63,858 bases of DNA, from assembly GCA_000431155.1 (NCBI GenBank), contig HF985646.1, positions 75,253 through 139,110 of the forward strand. Direction: 5' to 3'. This DNA comes from Bacteroides sp. CAG:927. GTDB taxonomy: Bacteria; Bacteroidota; Bacteroidia; Bacteroidales; Muribaculaceae. The position numbers and the translations under genes are program-made. The notes below the pieces were generated by a model. It searched no databases and was not told where the DNA came from. It saw nothing but the letters and a program-made list of their open reading frames with translations. Positions 17,693 to 26,779 of the stretch are shown here, one piece after another (the stretch's first letter is position 1; each line of letters starts with the position of its first letter).

Positions 17693-19849
17693 TCAATAAC
17701 CCGGGTTTTGCGTCCAGCTGTGAGCCATATTTAACTGGGATGTTGGTATTGGCCACAACTTTTGATATGATGTATAGGCACCGAGATTATTGCGTTTCTG
17801 GAATGCAAAATAGCGGGGCATAAACAGCTGTTTGCGAATATTGTTTATGTCTTTCACATTATCGCCGCTTACGGATATGCCTTTTGCTTTTGCTACCTGA
17901 TTTATCAGTGACGAGGCTTTTTGTGCGTTACTCGTGGCGATATGGCATTCTGCCATTAGCAGCAGAACATCGGCATATGAATAATAGCTCATTGTGTGGC
18001 CTGACATAACTTCATCCGACACTTTTACATGTAGTATTGAGCCGCTGTTGGATTCGTATTCATTGCCGGCAGAAAGCGCATACCTGCGGCTGTCAATAAT
18101 TTCTTGAAGATACGGCATGGCTTCCGACGGTTCGTTGAGTGCCATACGCACATTGGCTGAAGCTATGCGCCACACATCTTTTGACATGTTGAATGTTTCA
18201 TTGGCGTTGGTTATCGCACCTAACTTTTTCTCTTTGAATTCATCAGCAATTCCGTCAAGACTGTATTTGACATACCGTAGCACTGTCTCTGCGCTTTCTT
18301 GGTGCGGTGCATCAAATTCATTTTGACTTAGCTCTGTTAATCCTATGCGTCCCCACTTGTCTACCATATCGGTGTATGTGATGGCATTGAGCAATATAAA
18401 GTAAGGGTTTACCTCCTGCAGATTGGCAGAGGTCGCTTCTTTGATTATGCGGGCATTGAAAGCTATGGAGGCGTAGGCAGCCTCAAATGCTCTTAGATTG
18501 TATATATCCGATGGGTCCATAGGGCACTTCACATCGTAATATTGGTATATACCCGTGTAACCGCGCTCCACATACCACATCCATGAGAGGGCCTTTACAA
18601 AGTTTTCAAAGCTTTGGTTTACAAGTGAAATGCCTCTTTCTCCGAGCACAAGCGTAATAGTCGGATCTCCGGCTTGTGTCACTTTGACTTCTGCACGAGC
18701 TTTACCCATAGCGTCATACAGATAAACTGTCTTCGACTGTGTGGAGCGACGCTGCGCTTTGTTTACGGTAATTGTCAAAACAGAGTTCTCATATTTGCTG
18801 ACACAATTCATAGATGCAAGCGTGGATGCAAAGAAACCATTGAGGCTGGAACTTTCTGTAAAACTTGGAGACTCTTCTCCAAACGAATCGTTATATTGTT
18901 CTGTTGTCAGTGGTATATTTGATGTTACCTCTATTGTGGCCGTACCCCCATTTTTGTCAAATGTTACTTCGTTTTGCGAGAGAGTAATTTTTGCGTCATC
19001 GGCAATTTCATTACCTGCCACACCGTCATTGTTCCAATCATAGTAATATCGGAGATCTGGAACACTTACGCTTTGACCGAGGTCGTTGTAACGTGATATG
19101 ACATTGGATGATATGTCAGAAATACGATTCCGCAGCTGATACCGGTTGCGCGAGATGGTCTGTTTGTTGTTATCAGTAAACAATCCGTCATCGGCAAGGT
19201 CCTCTCTCAGCACCGATAGATATTGGGTGATTTCAGCATCAGAGCGTTCGGCAAGCATAAGGGATGAAATGGCAATAAGCACGCCTGACCCATCTGTTCC
19301 GGATGAAATTGACATTGACTCAGCTGGAATCGTTTCATATGCTTGTAATCCAAATTGTTTTAACAATTCTGATTGGGCTTGCCTGTCAGCTTCTGCAAAT
19401 GTTTTTCCTCCATGCATCAGTTTCTGAATGCGTCCCGATTTGAGGTGTGTGAGGATATTTACATTCACGGAGCTTTTCGCAGAAAGGTCTGCCAGCGCGG
19501 TCAGGTGCAATGTGCCTGTTGATAGGTTTCCGCTTACTTCATTGTAATAATATCCGTCTGCAGTAATACGCACAATCTGCGATTCAAGTTTCATCTCGCC
19601 AAGGTCAAAAGCACCTGCATCATCGCGTATTTCACCATTGAAAACTGTGCCGATAGCGTTCAGCGATTCGTTGAGCGGCTGAATACTTATGACTGAGCCT
19701 CTCACAAAAGGTCCTTTTTCTACCTTACCCGAAAGATGATATATGCCTGACTGTGGTTCGTCACCTTTGCCGGGCTCGTCATTTTTGTCTGTGCAGGCAG
19801 TAAAAATTGCTGCGGACATTATTGCTATATACACGTAATTCAATCGCAT
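17693..19849 (-). CDS. BACON-domain lipoprotein with SusD/RagB-like C-terminal half
   Basis: A 718-aa lipoprotein (lipobox ending at Cys19, IFTAC). Residues about 35-130 form a beta-rich domain starting YHLSGKVEKGPFVRGS, then a helical region to about 280. About 285-400 is a BACON-like beta domain (ITLSQNEVTFDKNGGTATIE ... VTQAG). From about 405 to the end it resembles the C-terminal part of SusD/RagB glycan-binding lipoproteins: a TPR-like helix YADVLLLMAECHIATSN and the typical ending LWPIPTSQLNMAH...TQNPGY. A normal SusD is about 500-600 aa and pairs with SusC, which is absent here. It may bind a carbohydrate or peptide at the outer membrane; the ligand is unknown. Confidence 0.72.
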   Translation of the reverse strand: MRLNYVYIAIMSAAIFTACTDKNDEPGKGDEPQSGIYHLSGKVEKGPFVRGSVISIQPLNESLNAIGTVFNGEIRDDAGAFDLGEMKLESQIVRITADGYYYNEVSGNLSTGTLHLTALADLSAKSSVNVNILTHLKSGRIQKLMHGGKTFAEADRQAQSELLKQFGLQAYETIPAESMSISSGTDGSGVLIAISSLMLAERSDAEITQYLSVLREDLADDGLFTDNNKQTISRNRYQLRNRISDISSNVISRYNDLGQSVSVPDLRYYYDWNNDGVAGNEIADDAKITLSQNEVTFDKNGGTATIEVTSNIPLTTEQYNDSFGEESPSFTESSSLNGFFASTLASMNCVSKYENSVLTITVNKAQRRSTQSKTVYLYDAMGKARAEVKVTQAGDPTITLVLGERGISLVNQSFENFVKALSWMWYVERGYTGIYQYYDVKCPMDPSDIYNLRAFEAAYASIAFNARIIKEATSANLQEVNPYFILLNAITYTDMVDKWGRIGLTELSQNEFDAPHQESAETVLRYVKYSLDGIADEFKEKKLGAITNANETFNMSKDVWRIASANVRMALNEPSEAMPYLQEIIDSRRYALSAGNEYESNSGSILHVKVSDEVMSGHTMSYYSYADVLLLMAECHIATSNAQKASSLINQVAKAKGISVSGDNVKDINNIRKQLFMPRYFAFQKRNNLGAYTSYQKLWPIPTSQLNMAHSWTQNPGY

Positions 19850-19886
19850 AATCTCTATTTATAAAAATTGGGGTATTATTTTTAGG

Positions 19887-20933
19887 TTAGTCTCCGCAAA
19901 TATCCGAATACTTGCTGTGTCTGCGCAGATAATATTCCGTAATGATATTGGGCCTCTTGGGAACGGTATTGAGCAAATCCCTATTGGGGTGCGTGTCATA
20001 CTCGCGGCTCATGCGGCGATAGTCGCGGTGCGCGCGCAATATGGCGTTAGCATTTCCCCAGTCTAATGTAAGCATGAATTTTGTCCACGCTATCGTGTCA
20101 AGCAACCGGCGTTTTAGCAGCATGGATTTGCGGCTGCTCTCCGGCAGATTTTTATGCAGCATGAGAAGCGAATTGCGGAAATTAAGATAAGTTTTGCGCG
20201 GATTGCTTGCCGGCAGGCTTCCTCCTCCCAAATGAAAAACTTCACTTTCGGGCACCACTGCAATCTTGTGTCCCTGTAACTGCATCCTCCAGCACAGGTC
20301 TATCTCTTCCATGTGGGCAAAAAACTTGGGGTCAAGTCCTCCTGCTGCCAAGTAAACCTCTGTGCGCACCATCAGGGCCGCCCCCGATGCCCAGAATATC
20401 TGCATTGGATTATCGTATTGCCCCGTATCGCGCTCAAGCGTCCCGAACACTCGCCCCCTGCAGTACGGGTACCCGTGCCTGTCAATCAGGCCGCCGCATG
20501 CGCCTGCATATTCAAAATATCCATCCTGCTGCAGCGACATGATTTTGGGCTGCACAGCCGCAACCTCGGCATGACTTTCCATATACCGGTAAAGCGGTGT
20601 CAACCAGTCGTTGCGCACTTCCACATCCGAATTCAGGAGCACCGTGTATTTGTATTTTGTAGCTTCTATGGCAAGATTGTACCCTTCCGCAAATCCATGG
20701 TTCTCGGCAAACCTTATCAGCTCCACGTGCGGAAACTCTCGCTCGAGCATCTCCACCGATCCGTCGGTGCTGCCGTTGTCTGCCACTATTACACGGCCTG
20801 TTTCCGCTGGCGTATGTTCTATCACGCTTGGCAGGAATCGGCGCATCAGTTCCTTGCCGTTCCAGTTGAGAATTATTACGGCCACATCCGGTGTGGCAAT
20901 ACTATTTTTTTGGGTGTGTGAGGTCATAATCAT
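19887..20933 (-). CDS. GT2 family glycosyltransferase (rhamnosyltransferase-like)
   Basis: A 348-aa GT-A fold glycosyltransferase. Motifs: VAVIILNWNGKEL at the N terminus, VADNGSTDGSVEML (about 50), the nucleotide-sugar DxD-type VLLNSDVEV (about 100), and HMEEIDLCWRMQLQG (catalytic E/D-W region, about 215). It starts inside the end of the acyltransferase gene (overlap about 30 bp; the second ATG at 20927 is an alternative) and is the last gene of an mtaB - acyltransferase - GT2 operon. Coupling to an LpxL-like enzyme suggests a glycolipid or lipid A/core role. Confidence 0.88.
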   Translation of the reverse strand: MIMTSHTQKNSIATPDVAVIILNWNGKELMRRFLPSVIEHTPAETGRVIVADNGSTDGSVEMLEREFPHVELIRFAENHGFAEGYNLAIEATKYKYTVLLNSDVEVRNDWLTPLYRYMESHAEVAAVQPKIMSLQQDGYFEYAGACGGLIDRHGYPYCRGRVFGTLERDTGQYDNPMQIFWASGAALMVRTEVYLAAGGLDPKFFAHMEEIDLCWRMQLQGHKIAVVPESEVFHLGGGSLPASNPRKTYLNFRNSLLMLHKNLPESSRKSMLLKRRLLDTIAWTKFMLTLDWGNANAILRAHRDYRRMSREYDTHPNRDLLNTVPKRPNIITEYYLRRHSKYSDICGD

Positions 20934-21846
20934 CAGGTAATGCTACAGGATATTTCCATCGTTTGTGGCTCCACAGCCATATTGCGGGATTGCGGCGTAT
21001 GGTTTGTTCCAGCAAAGCTGCATAACGCTCGGTAAGCTCCATCGGTTCAAGATTTTCCGGCTTCTCTGCCACCATGCGCATACGCACTTTGTAATGTCCC
21101 CGTCGCAATTTGTACATATCCATATACACCGCGCTCATTTTCAGCTTTCGCGCAAGCGTCTCGGTACCGGTTATCATGGCCGTGGGCTGGTTCAGAAAAC
21201 GCATCACGTGGGTAGGGTCGCCGTGACTCGGCTTCTGGTCCGACATAAATCCGCACACATTCATCTTCCCCGCACGGTTCACGCGGATAAGGTCGCGCAG
21301 CACATGACTCTTCGCAAACGATTCCGACCCGAAGCGCGACCGCAGGTGCAGATACAGCGCATCCACAGGCTTGTTGTTCAGTGGACGGTACACCTGACTG
21401 TAAACTGTGTCGCCGCCCGGTTTGTGGCTCGCCCACAGAGTGATGCTCGGTGCCCATTCCCAGTTGAAGCAGTGAGCGAAATAGCACACTATCGAGCGTC
21501 CCTGATTGAGAAGTTCGTCCACTATCTTTGTGTTTTCATACACCATCCGGCGCTTTATCTGCTCGTCGCTCACGTGGTGCAGTTTTATGGTCTCGGCAAA
21601 ACTGTCGGCAAAGTTGCGATAAAACTGTCTTACTATCTCTTTGCGCTCTTTCTCGCTTTTTTCAGGAAATGAGCGGCTTATATTGTCTGCCACCACATGA
21701 CGGCGGTAGCGCGCCACATAGTACAGCAGCACAAATACCACATCCGCTATCACATACAGCATCCAGAACGGCAGGTACGCCAATACCTTCTGGGTCCATA
21801 CAAATACTTTTGAACCCCACACGCCCGGTATCTTCTTCCATTCCAT
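20902..21846 (-). CDS. LpxL/HtrB-like lipid A acyltransferase
   Basis: A 314-aa lysophospholipid / lipid A acyltransferase family protein with an N-terminal membrane segment (LAYLPFWMLYVIADVVFVLLYYVA truncated near residues 18-40). The HX4E catalytic motif is in YFAHCFNWEWAP (about 122-127). Further family features are FLNQPTAMITGTETLARK and the C-terminal NPAIWLWSHKRWKYP. The ATG at 21846 is preferred to a GTG one codon upstream; it overlaps the mtaB stop by one base (TGATG). Expected role: secondary acylation of lipid A at the inner membrane. Confidence 0.9.
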   Translation of the reverse strand: MEWKKIPGVWGSKVFVWTQKVLAYLPFWMLYVIADVVFVLLYYVARYRRHVVADNISRSFPEKSEKERKEIVRQFYRNFADSFAETIKLHHVSDEQIKRRMVYENTKIVDELLNQGRSIVCYFAHCFNWEWAPSITLWASHKPGGDTVYSQVYRPLNNKPVDALYLHLRSRFGSESFAKSHVLRDLIRVNRAGKMNVCGFMSDQKPSHGDPTHVMRFLNQPTAMITGTETLARKLKMSAVYMDMYKLRRGHYKVRMRMVAEKPENLEPMELTERYAALLEQTIRRNPAIWLWSHKRWKYPVALPDDYDLTHPKK

Positions 21847-23156
21847 CACTCAACCACTCCTTTCATCACTTCGCCTTGCCATTCCACAAGTCTCACCGGC
21901 ACTACCTTATTGGCCAAAGCGTTGTTGGCATCAATTTCCACGCGCAGGTAGTTGTCGGTAAATCCGCTCATCATTTTTCCTTTTTCTCTGTGCTCTATCA
22001 GCACCGGACGCACGGTCCCGGTGAAACGGTTGGCAAATTCATCCAATTTCCGTTCCGATATATTTATCATCTCTCGGGAGCGCACATGCTTGTCATGCTG
22101 GTCCACAACATGATCTATGCCCAATGCGCGGGTTCCGGGACGCTCCGAGTAGGGGAATACATGCAGTCGCGATATGTCAAGGCTTTCCACAAACCTGCGC
22201 GATTCCTCATATCGTTCTATTGTCTCGCCCCTCGCACCGACTATCAGGTCCACACCTATAAAGGCATGCGGCATGGCCTCCCTTATCATCTCCACTTTGT
22301 GCCTGAACAGGTCTGTGCGGTAATGGCGTCTCATTAGCTCCAGCACGGCATCGCTGCCGCTTTGCAGCGGTATGTGAAAATGTGGCATAAAGCTTCTTGA
22401 TTGCGCCACCCATTCTATCATTTCGTCGGTAAGAAGGTCCGGTTCTATTGAGGATATGCGATACCTTTCTACCCCTTCCACTTGGTCCAGTGCGCGTATC
22501 AGGTCAAAAAAATCATCCGACCTCCCTTTTCCGAAATCTCCTATGTTTACCCCGGTGATGACTATCTCTTTTCCGCCCTCTGCCGCTGCTTGTGCAGCCT
22601 GCGCTACGAGCTGGTCAATCGTGCCCGAGCGCGATCTTCCGCGCGCCATCGGTATGGTGCAGTAGGAGCAGTAGTAATCGCATCCGTCCTGCACTTTCAG
22701 AAAATATCGTGTGCGGTCGCCCCGCGAGCATGACGGAGTGAAATTGCGTATATCCTTGTGAGGCGTAACCATCTTCAATGACTCATGGGTCTTGAGCCAG
22801 TGCGATATGTATTCGGCAAGTTCCCCCTTGCGGTCGTTGCCGGCCACTACGGCCACCGATGGCAGCCCGGCCACTTCATCGCTTTTGAGTTGTGCGTAAC
22901 ACCCCGTCACCACTATGGCTGCGTTGGGATAGCGTCTGGCATACGACCTTATCGCTTGTCGGCATTTCTTGTCCGCAAGTTCCGTCACGCTGCAACTGTT
23001 CACCACCACTATGTCTGGCACGTCTCCGCGTTGGCAGCGCATTATGCCATAGTCGGCAAGCACACGCGCCACTGTTGATGTCTCAGCGAAATTGAGCTTG
23101 CAGCCAAATGTGTGAAACAATGCTTTATGCGTGCTGAAAGTGGTGTCGTCAATCAT
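21846..23156 (-). CDS. mtaB: tRNA (N6-threonylcarbamoyladenosine(37)-C2)-methylthiotransferase
   Basis: A 436-aa radical-SAM methylthiotransferase. N-terminal UPF0004 domain: FHTFGCKLNFAET (first Cys), VVNSCSVTELADKKCRQAI (second), VVTGCYAQL (third), which ligate the auxiliary cluster. The radical-SAM cluster motif is GCDYYCSYCTIPMARG (CxxxCxxC, about 155). SSIEPDLL and LQSGSDAVL are typical, with a TRAM-like end. The TFGCK and SVTELADKK variants favour MtaB over MiaB or RimO. It converts t6A37 to ms2t6A37 in tRNAs reading ANN codons. Confidence 0.93.
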   Translation of the reverse strand: MIDDTTFSTHKALFHTFGCKLNFAETSTVARVLADYGIMRCQRGDVPDIVVVNSCSVTELADKKCRQAIRSYARRYPNAAIVVTGCYAQLKSDEVAGLPSVAVVAGNDRKGELAEYISHWLKTHESLKMVTPHKDIRNFTPSCSRGDRTRYFLKVQDGCDYYCSYCTIPMARGRSRSGTIDQLVAQAAQAAAEGGKEIVITGVNIGDFGKGRSDDFFDLIRALDQVEGVERYRISSIEPDLLTDEMIEWVAQSRSFMPHFHIPLQSGSDAVLELMRRHYRTDLFRHKVEMIREAMPHAFIGVDLIVGARGETIERYEESRRFVESLDISRLHVFPYSERPGTRALGIDHVVDQHDKHVRSREMINISERKLDEFANRFTGTVRPVLIEHREKGKMMSGFTDNYLRVEIDANNALANKVVPVRLVEWQGEVMKGVVE

Positions 23157-23183
23157 GAATGGCCTGAATTGTTAATATTGACG

Positions 23184-23232
23184 CAAAGTTACAAATTTTT
23201 CTCCTACGCTAATTATTTAATAGTTATATTTG
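23184..23232. promoter_or_regulatory. divergent -7 elements for mtaB and the acyl-CoA ligase
   Basis: The complement of 23184-23191 is TAACTTTG (leftward, 28 bp before the mtaB ATG). On the plus strand 23225-23232 is TATATTTG (rightward, leader about 70 nt to the ATG at 23308). The two lie back to back in a 151-bp intergenic region. Confidence 0.6.
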
Positions 23233-23307
23233 CGGTTTGGTAATCATAAACATTCCTGCACCCGCGTATGTTTTGATTATTATAATATGTAAACTTCATA
23301 ACCGATT

Positions 23308-24972
23308 ATGCTTACCGAAGACCTGCTACAGATTTATGCCGACAGTTTCCGTATCAATTGGGATTTGCCGGCCTTGTCACAATATGGCGAAGGTACCACT
23401 CTCACCTATGGTGATCTTGCGCGGCGCATTGCCCGCACACATCTCTTTTTCAAAGAGTGTGGCATAAAACCCGGACAGAAGGTGGCTCTCCTCGGCAAGA
23501 ATACTGTCCGGTGGATCGTTACATACATGGCCACTCTCACCTACGGGGCTGTTGTAGTGCCTATTCTTCCTGATTTCAACCCCATTGATGCCCAGCATAT
23601 CATCAACCATAGTGATTCAGTAATACTTTTTGTTTCCGATCAGATTTGGGAAAATCTTGACTTTGAGAAAATGCCGGGTGTGAAATTCGCCATATCCATC
23701 GACACATCCGAGGTGCTCGCCGAGATGCCCGCCGTTGCCGGAAAGGCAAAAAAGGCTATGGGGTCTCTCAGCAAAAAGTTCAGCAAGCTCTATCCTTTGG
23801 GTTACACCGCTATTGATGTGCACTACAACTTCTTTCAGGCCGATTCTTTGGCCGAAATCAACTATACTTCCGGCACCACCGGATTCTCCAAAGGCGTTAT
23901 GCTTACGCTCAACAATCTCTGTGGCAATGTAGTGTTCGGTGTTCGCTCGCAGTTGCACTTCCGTGGGTCAAGGGCGCTCTCTTTCCTCCCGCTGGCCCAT
24001 GCCTATGGGTGCGCTTTTGACATGCTTGTGCCTCTCGCTGTAGGTACCCATGTCACCGTGTTTGGCAAGCTCCCTTCGCCGAAACTGTTGGTAAAAGCAC
24101 TCGGTGAGGTACGCCCCAATTTGATTCTCTGTGTACCTCTGGTTCTTGAAAAAGTCTATCGTTCCCAGATTCTTCCCATAATCTCTAAACCTTCCATACG
24201 CCGCATGCTCGCCGTGCCGTTTTTGCGCAAAACTGTCTATAGCAAGATTTGTCGCAAACTCACTGAGGCTTTCGGCGGTGAATTTTCTCAGGTTATTGTG
24301 GGTGGCGCGCCGCTCAATCCCGAAGTGGAGCAGTTTCTCCACCGCATCAAGTTCCATTTCACTGTCGGATTCGGAATGACTGAATGTGGACCTCTCATCA
24401 GTTTCACCCCTTGGGATAAATTCATTGTCGGTTCCTCAGGACGCACTCTCCCCGGCATAATGTTCTCTAAGGTGGAAAGCGATAACGAGGCTTTCATCCC
24501 CGGCGAAATATGCGTCAAAGGTGAGAATGTGATGCGTGGATATTATAAAAATCCCGAGGCCACCGCTGCTGTATTGGATAGCGATGGTTGGCTGCACACC
24601 GGCGATATGGGCACTATTTCCGATGCCGGCACCATATTCATCAAGGGCCGTTGCAAGACCATGATTCTGAGTGCAAACGGCCAGAATATATATCCCGAGG
24701 AAATTGAGGCCAAGCTCAACAACATGCCCTATGTTGCCGAGAGTCTTGTAGTGCAGCGCGGTCACAAGCTGGTGGCTCTGATTTACCCCGATTATGAGGC
24801 TATGGACAAAGTGGGCTTGTCGCACGAAATGATGCCAAAAGTCATGGAGAAAGTGCGCGAGGAGGTCAACCGCGTTGTGGCTCCTTACGAAAAGATTGAC
24901 GAAATTCAGCTCCGCGCCAGCGAGTTTGAAAAAACTCCTAAACGCTCCATCAAGCGTTTCCTCTACAACTGA
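23308..24972 (+). CDS. AMP-dependent synthetase / long-chain acyl-CoA ligase
   Basis: A 554-aa ANL-superfamily adenylating enzyme. The ATP-binding P-loop YTSGTTGFSKGVM lies at about 192-204, GFGMTECGPLISF (A5) at about 354, GWLHTGDMG (A7, Asp for ribose) at about 431 and the hinge/A8 IFIKGRCKTMILSANGQNIYPEEIE at about 447-470 (key residues KGR and GQNIYPEE). It ends in TPKRSIKRFLYN, where a Lys probably serves as the A10 lysine. Likely activates fatty acids for phospholipid or sphingolipid synthesis. Confidence 0.9.
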   Translation: MLTEDLLQIYADSFRINWDLPALSQYGEGTTLTYGDLARRIARTHLFFKECGIKPGQKVALLGKNTVRWIVTYMATLTYGAVVVPILPDFNPIDAQHIINHSDSVILFVSDQIWENLDFEKMPGVKFAISIDTSEVLAEMPAVAGKAKKAMGSLSKKFSKLYPLGYTAIDVHYNFFQADSLAEINYTSGTTGFSKGVMLTLNNLCGNVVFGVRSQLHFRGSRALSFLPLAHAYGCAFDMLVPLAVGTHVTVFGKLPSPKLLVKALGEVRPNLILCVPLVLEKVYRSQILPIISKPSIRRMLAVPFLRKTVYSKICRKLTEAFGGEFSQVIVGGAPLNPEVEQFLHRIKFHFTVGFGMTECGPLISFTPWDKFIVGSSGRTLPGIMFSKVESDNEAFIPGEICVKGENVMRGYYKNPEATAAVLDSDGWLHTGDMGTISDAGTIFIKGRCKTMILSANGQNIYPEEIEAKLNNMPYVAESLVVQRGHKLVALIYPDYEAMDKVGLSHEMMPKVMEKVREEVNRVVAPYEKIDEIQLRASEFEKTPKRSIKRFLYN

Positions 24973-24976
24973 GCGT

Positions 24977-25009
24977 AGAGCCGTTAACACATATTGTCGA
25001 ATCGGCTCT
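24977..25009. terminator. weak hairpin between convergent genes
   Basis: agagccg (24977-24983) pairs with cggctct (25003-25009) with a 19-nt loop, between the ends of two convergent genes. No T-run follows on either strand, so it is at best a weak terminator. Confidence 0.3.
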
Positions 25010-25218
25010 TAAAACAGCAGCGCCGAGTTCCTGCTCCATCCTTGGGTGGGGTTGCGAAGCTGTAGGGTTGCCAGTCCGGCCACATTCCCTATTGATGTGC
25101 GCACTTCACGCACCACATCGCTGAAACTTGTCATGCCGTTCAGGGTGAGTGAGGCTAATGTTATGCCACGAAGTTTCACGGTGGCAAAAATTGTGTCGGT
25201 GCAGTTGATGGTTGCCAT
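25009..25218 (-). CDS. small conserved-looking Bacteroidales protein, unknown function
   Basis: A 69-aa protein starting MATINCTDTIFATVKLRGIT and ending in NPTQGWSRNSALLF. The ATG at 25218 is preferred over one 66 bp upstream because a terminator hairpin and a -7 promoter element occupy the longer version's start. It has no signal peptide. The pattern, two short amphipathic strands, a helix (SFSDVVREVRTSIGNV) and a GW-containing end, looks like a small alpha/beta fold. I recall similar short hypothetical proteins in Bacteroidales but cannot name the family. Confidence 0.65.
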   Translation of the reverse strand: MATINCTDTIFATVKLRGITLASLTLNGMTSFSDVVREVRTSIGNVAGLATLQLRNPTQGWSRNSALLF

Positions 25219-25247
25219 AGTATTGGGTATTTCATTGATTTCTATGG

Positions 25248-25255
25248 CAAAAGTA
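25248..25255 (-). promoter_or_regulatory. -7 promoter element of the 69-aa gene
   Basis: The complement of 25248-25255 is TACTTTTG, 29 bp before the ATG at 25218 and directly after the peptidase terminator stem. Confidence 0.5.
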
Positions 25256-25292
25256 TAACCCGCATGGGCAAATTGTTTGCCCATGCGGGTTA
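25256..25292 (-). terminator. intrinsic terminator of the C1 peptidase gene
   Basis: A perfect 17-bp inverted repeat (25256-25272 / 25276-25292) with a 3-nt loop, starting 24 bp after the peptidase stop. On the minus strand it is followed by ACTTTTG, a short T-run that is also part of the next gene's -7 element. Confidence 0.8.
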
Positions 25293-25316
25293 AAATATCT
25301 CAATTCTGAGCCGACA

Positions 25317-26714
25317 TTACATCTCCGGCGCAAACATCGGGTCCCAGGCCGGCAGTAGTTCCGGCTTGGTGTCAAACAGTGGTTTCAGCTTTTCCGGCAC
25401 ATACTTCTTGTGTACCACTAAGCGAAACATATATTCGTCCATCCACTTGTCCGATATTATCAGGTGACCGTCATTGGCTCCCGGGCCCCAGCTGTTTTCC
25501 ACCATCCATTTGATGGGCGTGCCGTTGGAGTCAAGATCCACGGCCACGAGTGTCATCGCGTGCGATGATGCGCTTGCATAAGTGCGTATCCTGTCGGCCT
25601 TGTTCATGCCGAATGTCGTGCCCAGCAGTGACTCGTAATCGTAATTGTTCACATCCAGCACTCCGTGCTCGCGGTCGATGAACTTGCCCACATCGCACGA
25701 AAAATACATCATTGCGCTGTCCTTCAGGCTCTCTATTGCCATCTTTTTTATATCTTCCACCGGCAGGTTGAGATATATCCAGTTACCTCCGTCATAGCTG
25801 TGACGGTCAAGGTCTATCTCATATAGCTTGTAATACTGGCGCGAAGGGTCGTTCATCAGCATCACGTAATCCCCATGAAGGTCGTTGCCGCAATATGTGT
25901 TGTAAAATTCCTGTGGCGTGTATTTCCGGGTGTCCAGAGCTTTGCCGGTGCTGTCGTGTCTTGTCCATGTAAACTCCGTCGGTGGCACTCCCAATGTCAG
26001 CGCAAGGATTCGGTACACCTCCTTGAGCATCTCCTCTTTGCGCTGCATTGCATTGGCAGTTTTGTTCATCCCTCTCAGTTCAAGGCCCCATTCGCGCAGT
26101 TTCAGTCCCAGCAGGCGGTTGAGTTGTCTGGTATTGTTGCTGCTGAATGTTTCGGCCATAACTTCCGTCGGCACCACGCCATATTTCATTATGTTGTCGC
26201 TGAGTCCCGTGTACTGTCCTCCGTCACTGAGCGGATTTTTGAACAGCCATTGCACCGTGGCATCCTCCATCGGTTTTTCCTTGGTGTCTATGATTGATTG
26301 CAGGAAGAGATTGCACTTCTCGAGTTGGTCGTAAAAGAAATTGTAGTTCTGCGACAACGTGAGTTTCGGCAGGTCATGTTGTGCCATCATTTGGGAGCGG
26401 AGCACATTCAGCCCCGTAAACAGCCAGCATCTCCCCGATGATTTTTGGTCGGTAATCCCCTTGGTCGGCACACGGTAGGTGAATTCCGTAGTTGGCAACG
26501 TGTTGAGCCTGTCTGCGTTCATGGCCAGTTTGTTGATGTCATTGGCGGCCATGGCGTTGCGTATAGCTTTGTTGGCTCCGGTTTCCTGATATGAGCTGCG
26601 CAGTTTTTCCAGCAGTTCAGGCGATATGCCGGCATTATCGGTGCGTGTGCTTCCAAGCGAGGCTCCCCACGCAAGCAGCATGCACGCTGCCGTTAGCAAT
26701 GTTTTCTTGAGCAT
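25317..26714 (-). CDS. C1-family cysteine aminopeptidase (bleomycin hydrolase / PepC type), exported
   Basis: A 465-aa papain-fold peptidase. The catalytic Cys is in DQKSSGRCWLFTGLNVLRS (about 97), His in ASSHAMTLVAVD (about 385) and Asn in WMVENSWGP (about 409), all at bleomycin-hydrolase spacing. The ATG at 26714 yields a signal peptide (MLKKTLLTAACMLLAWGASL), so it works in the periplasm, unlike cytoplasmic PepC. An in-frame upstream extension is ignored since a -7 element lies inside it. It should trim amino acids or dipeptides from imported peptides. Confidence 0.92.
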   Translation of the reverse strand: MLKKTLLTAACMLLAWGASLGSTRTDNAGISPELLEKLRSSYQETGANKAIRNAMAANDINKLAMNADRLNTLPTTEFTYRVPTKGITDQKSSGRCWLFTGLNVLRSQMMAQHDLPKLTLSQNYNFFYDQLEKCNLFLQSIIDTKEKPMEDATVQWLFKNPLSDGGQYTGLSDNIMKYGVVPTEVMAETFSSNNTRQLNRLLGLKLREWGLELRGMNKTANAMQRKEEMLKEVYRILALTLGVPPTEFTWTRHDSTGKALDTRKYTPQEFYNTYCGNDLHGDYVMLMNDPSRQYYKLYEIDLDRHSYDGGNWIYLNLPVEDIKKMAIESLKDSAMMYFSCDVGKFIDREHGVLDVNNYDYESLLGTTFGMNKADRIRTYASASSHAMTLVAVDLDSNGTPIKWMVENSWGPGANDGHLIISDKWMDEYMFRLVVHKKYVPEKLKPLFDTKPELLPAWDPMFAPEM

Positions 26715-26739
26715 AAGCGGTGATTGATTGGTCGTTCCG

Positions 26740-26747
26740 CAAAAATA
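26740..26747 (-). promoter_or_regulatory. -7 promoter element of the C1 peptidase gene
   Basis: The complement of 26740-26747 is TATTTTTG, 26 bp before the ATG at 26714. Confidence 0.6.
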
Positions 26748-26779
26748 CTCATAAATTCCGTATTTGGCCCAAGATTGGC

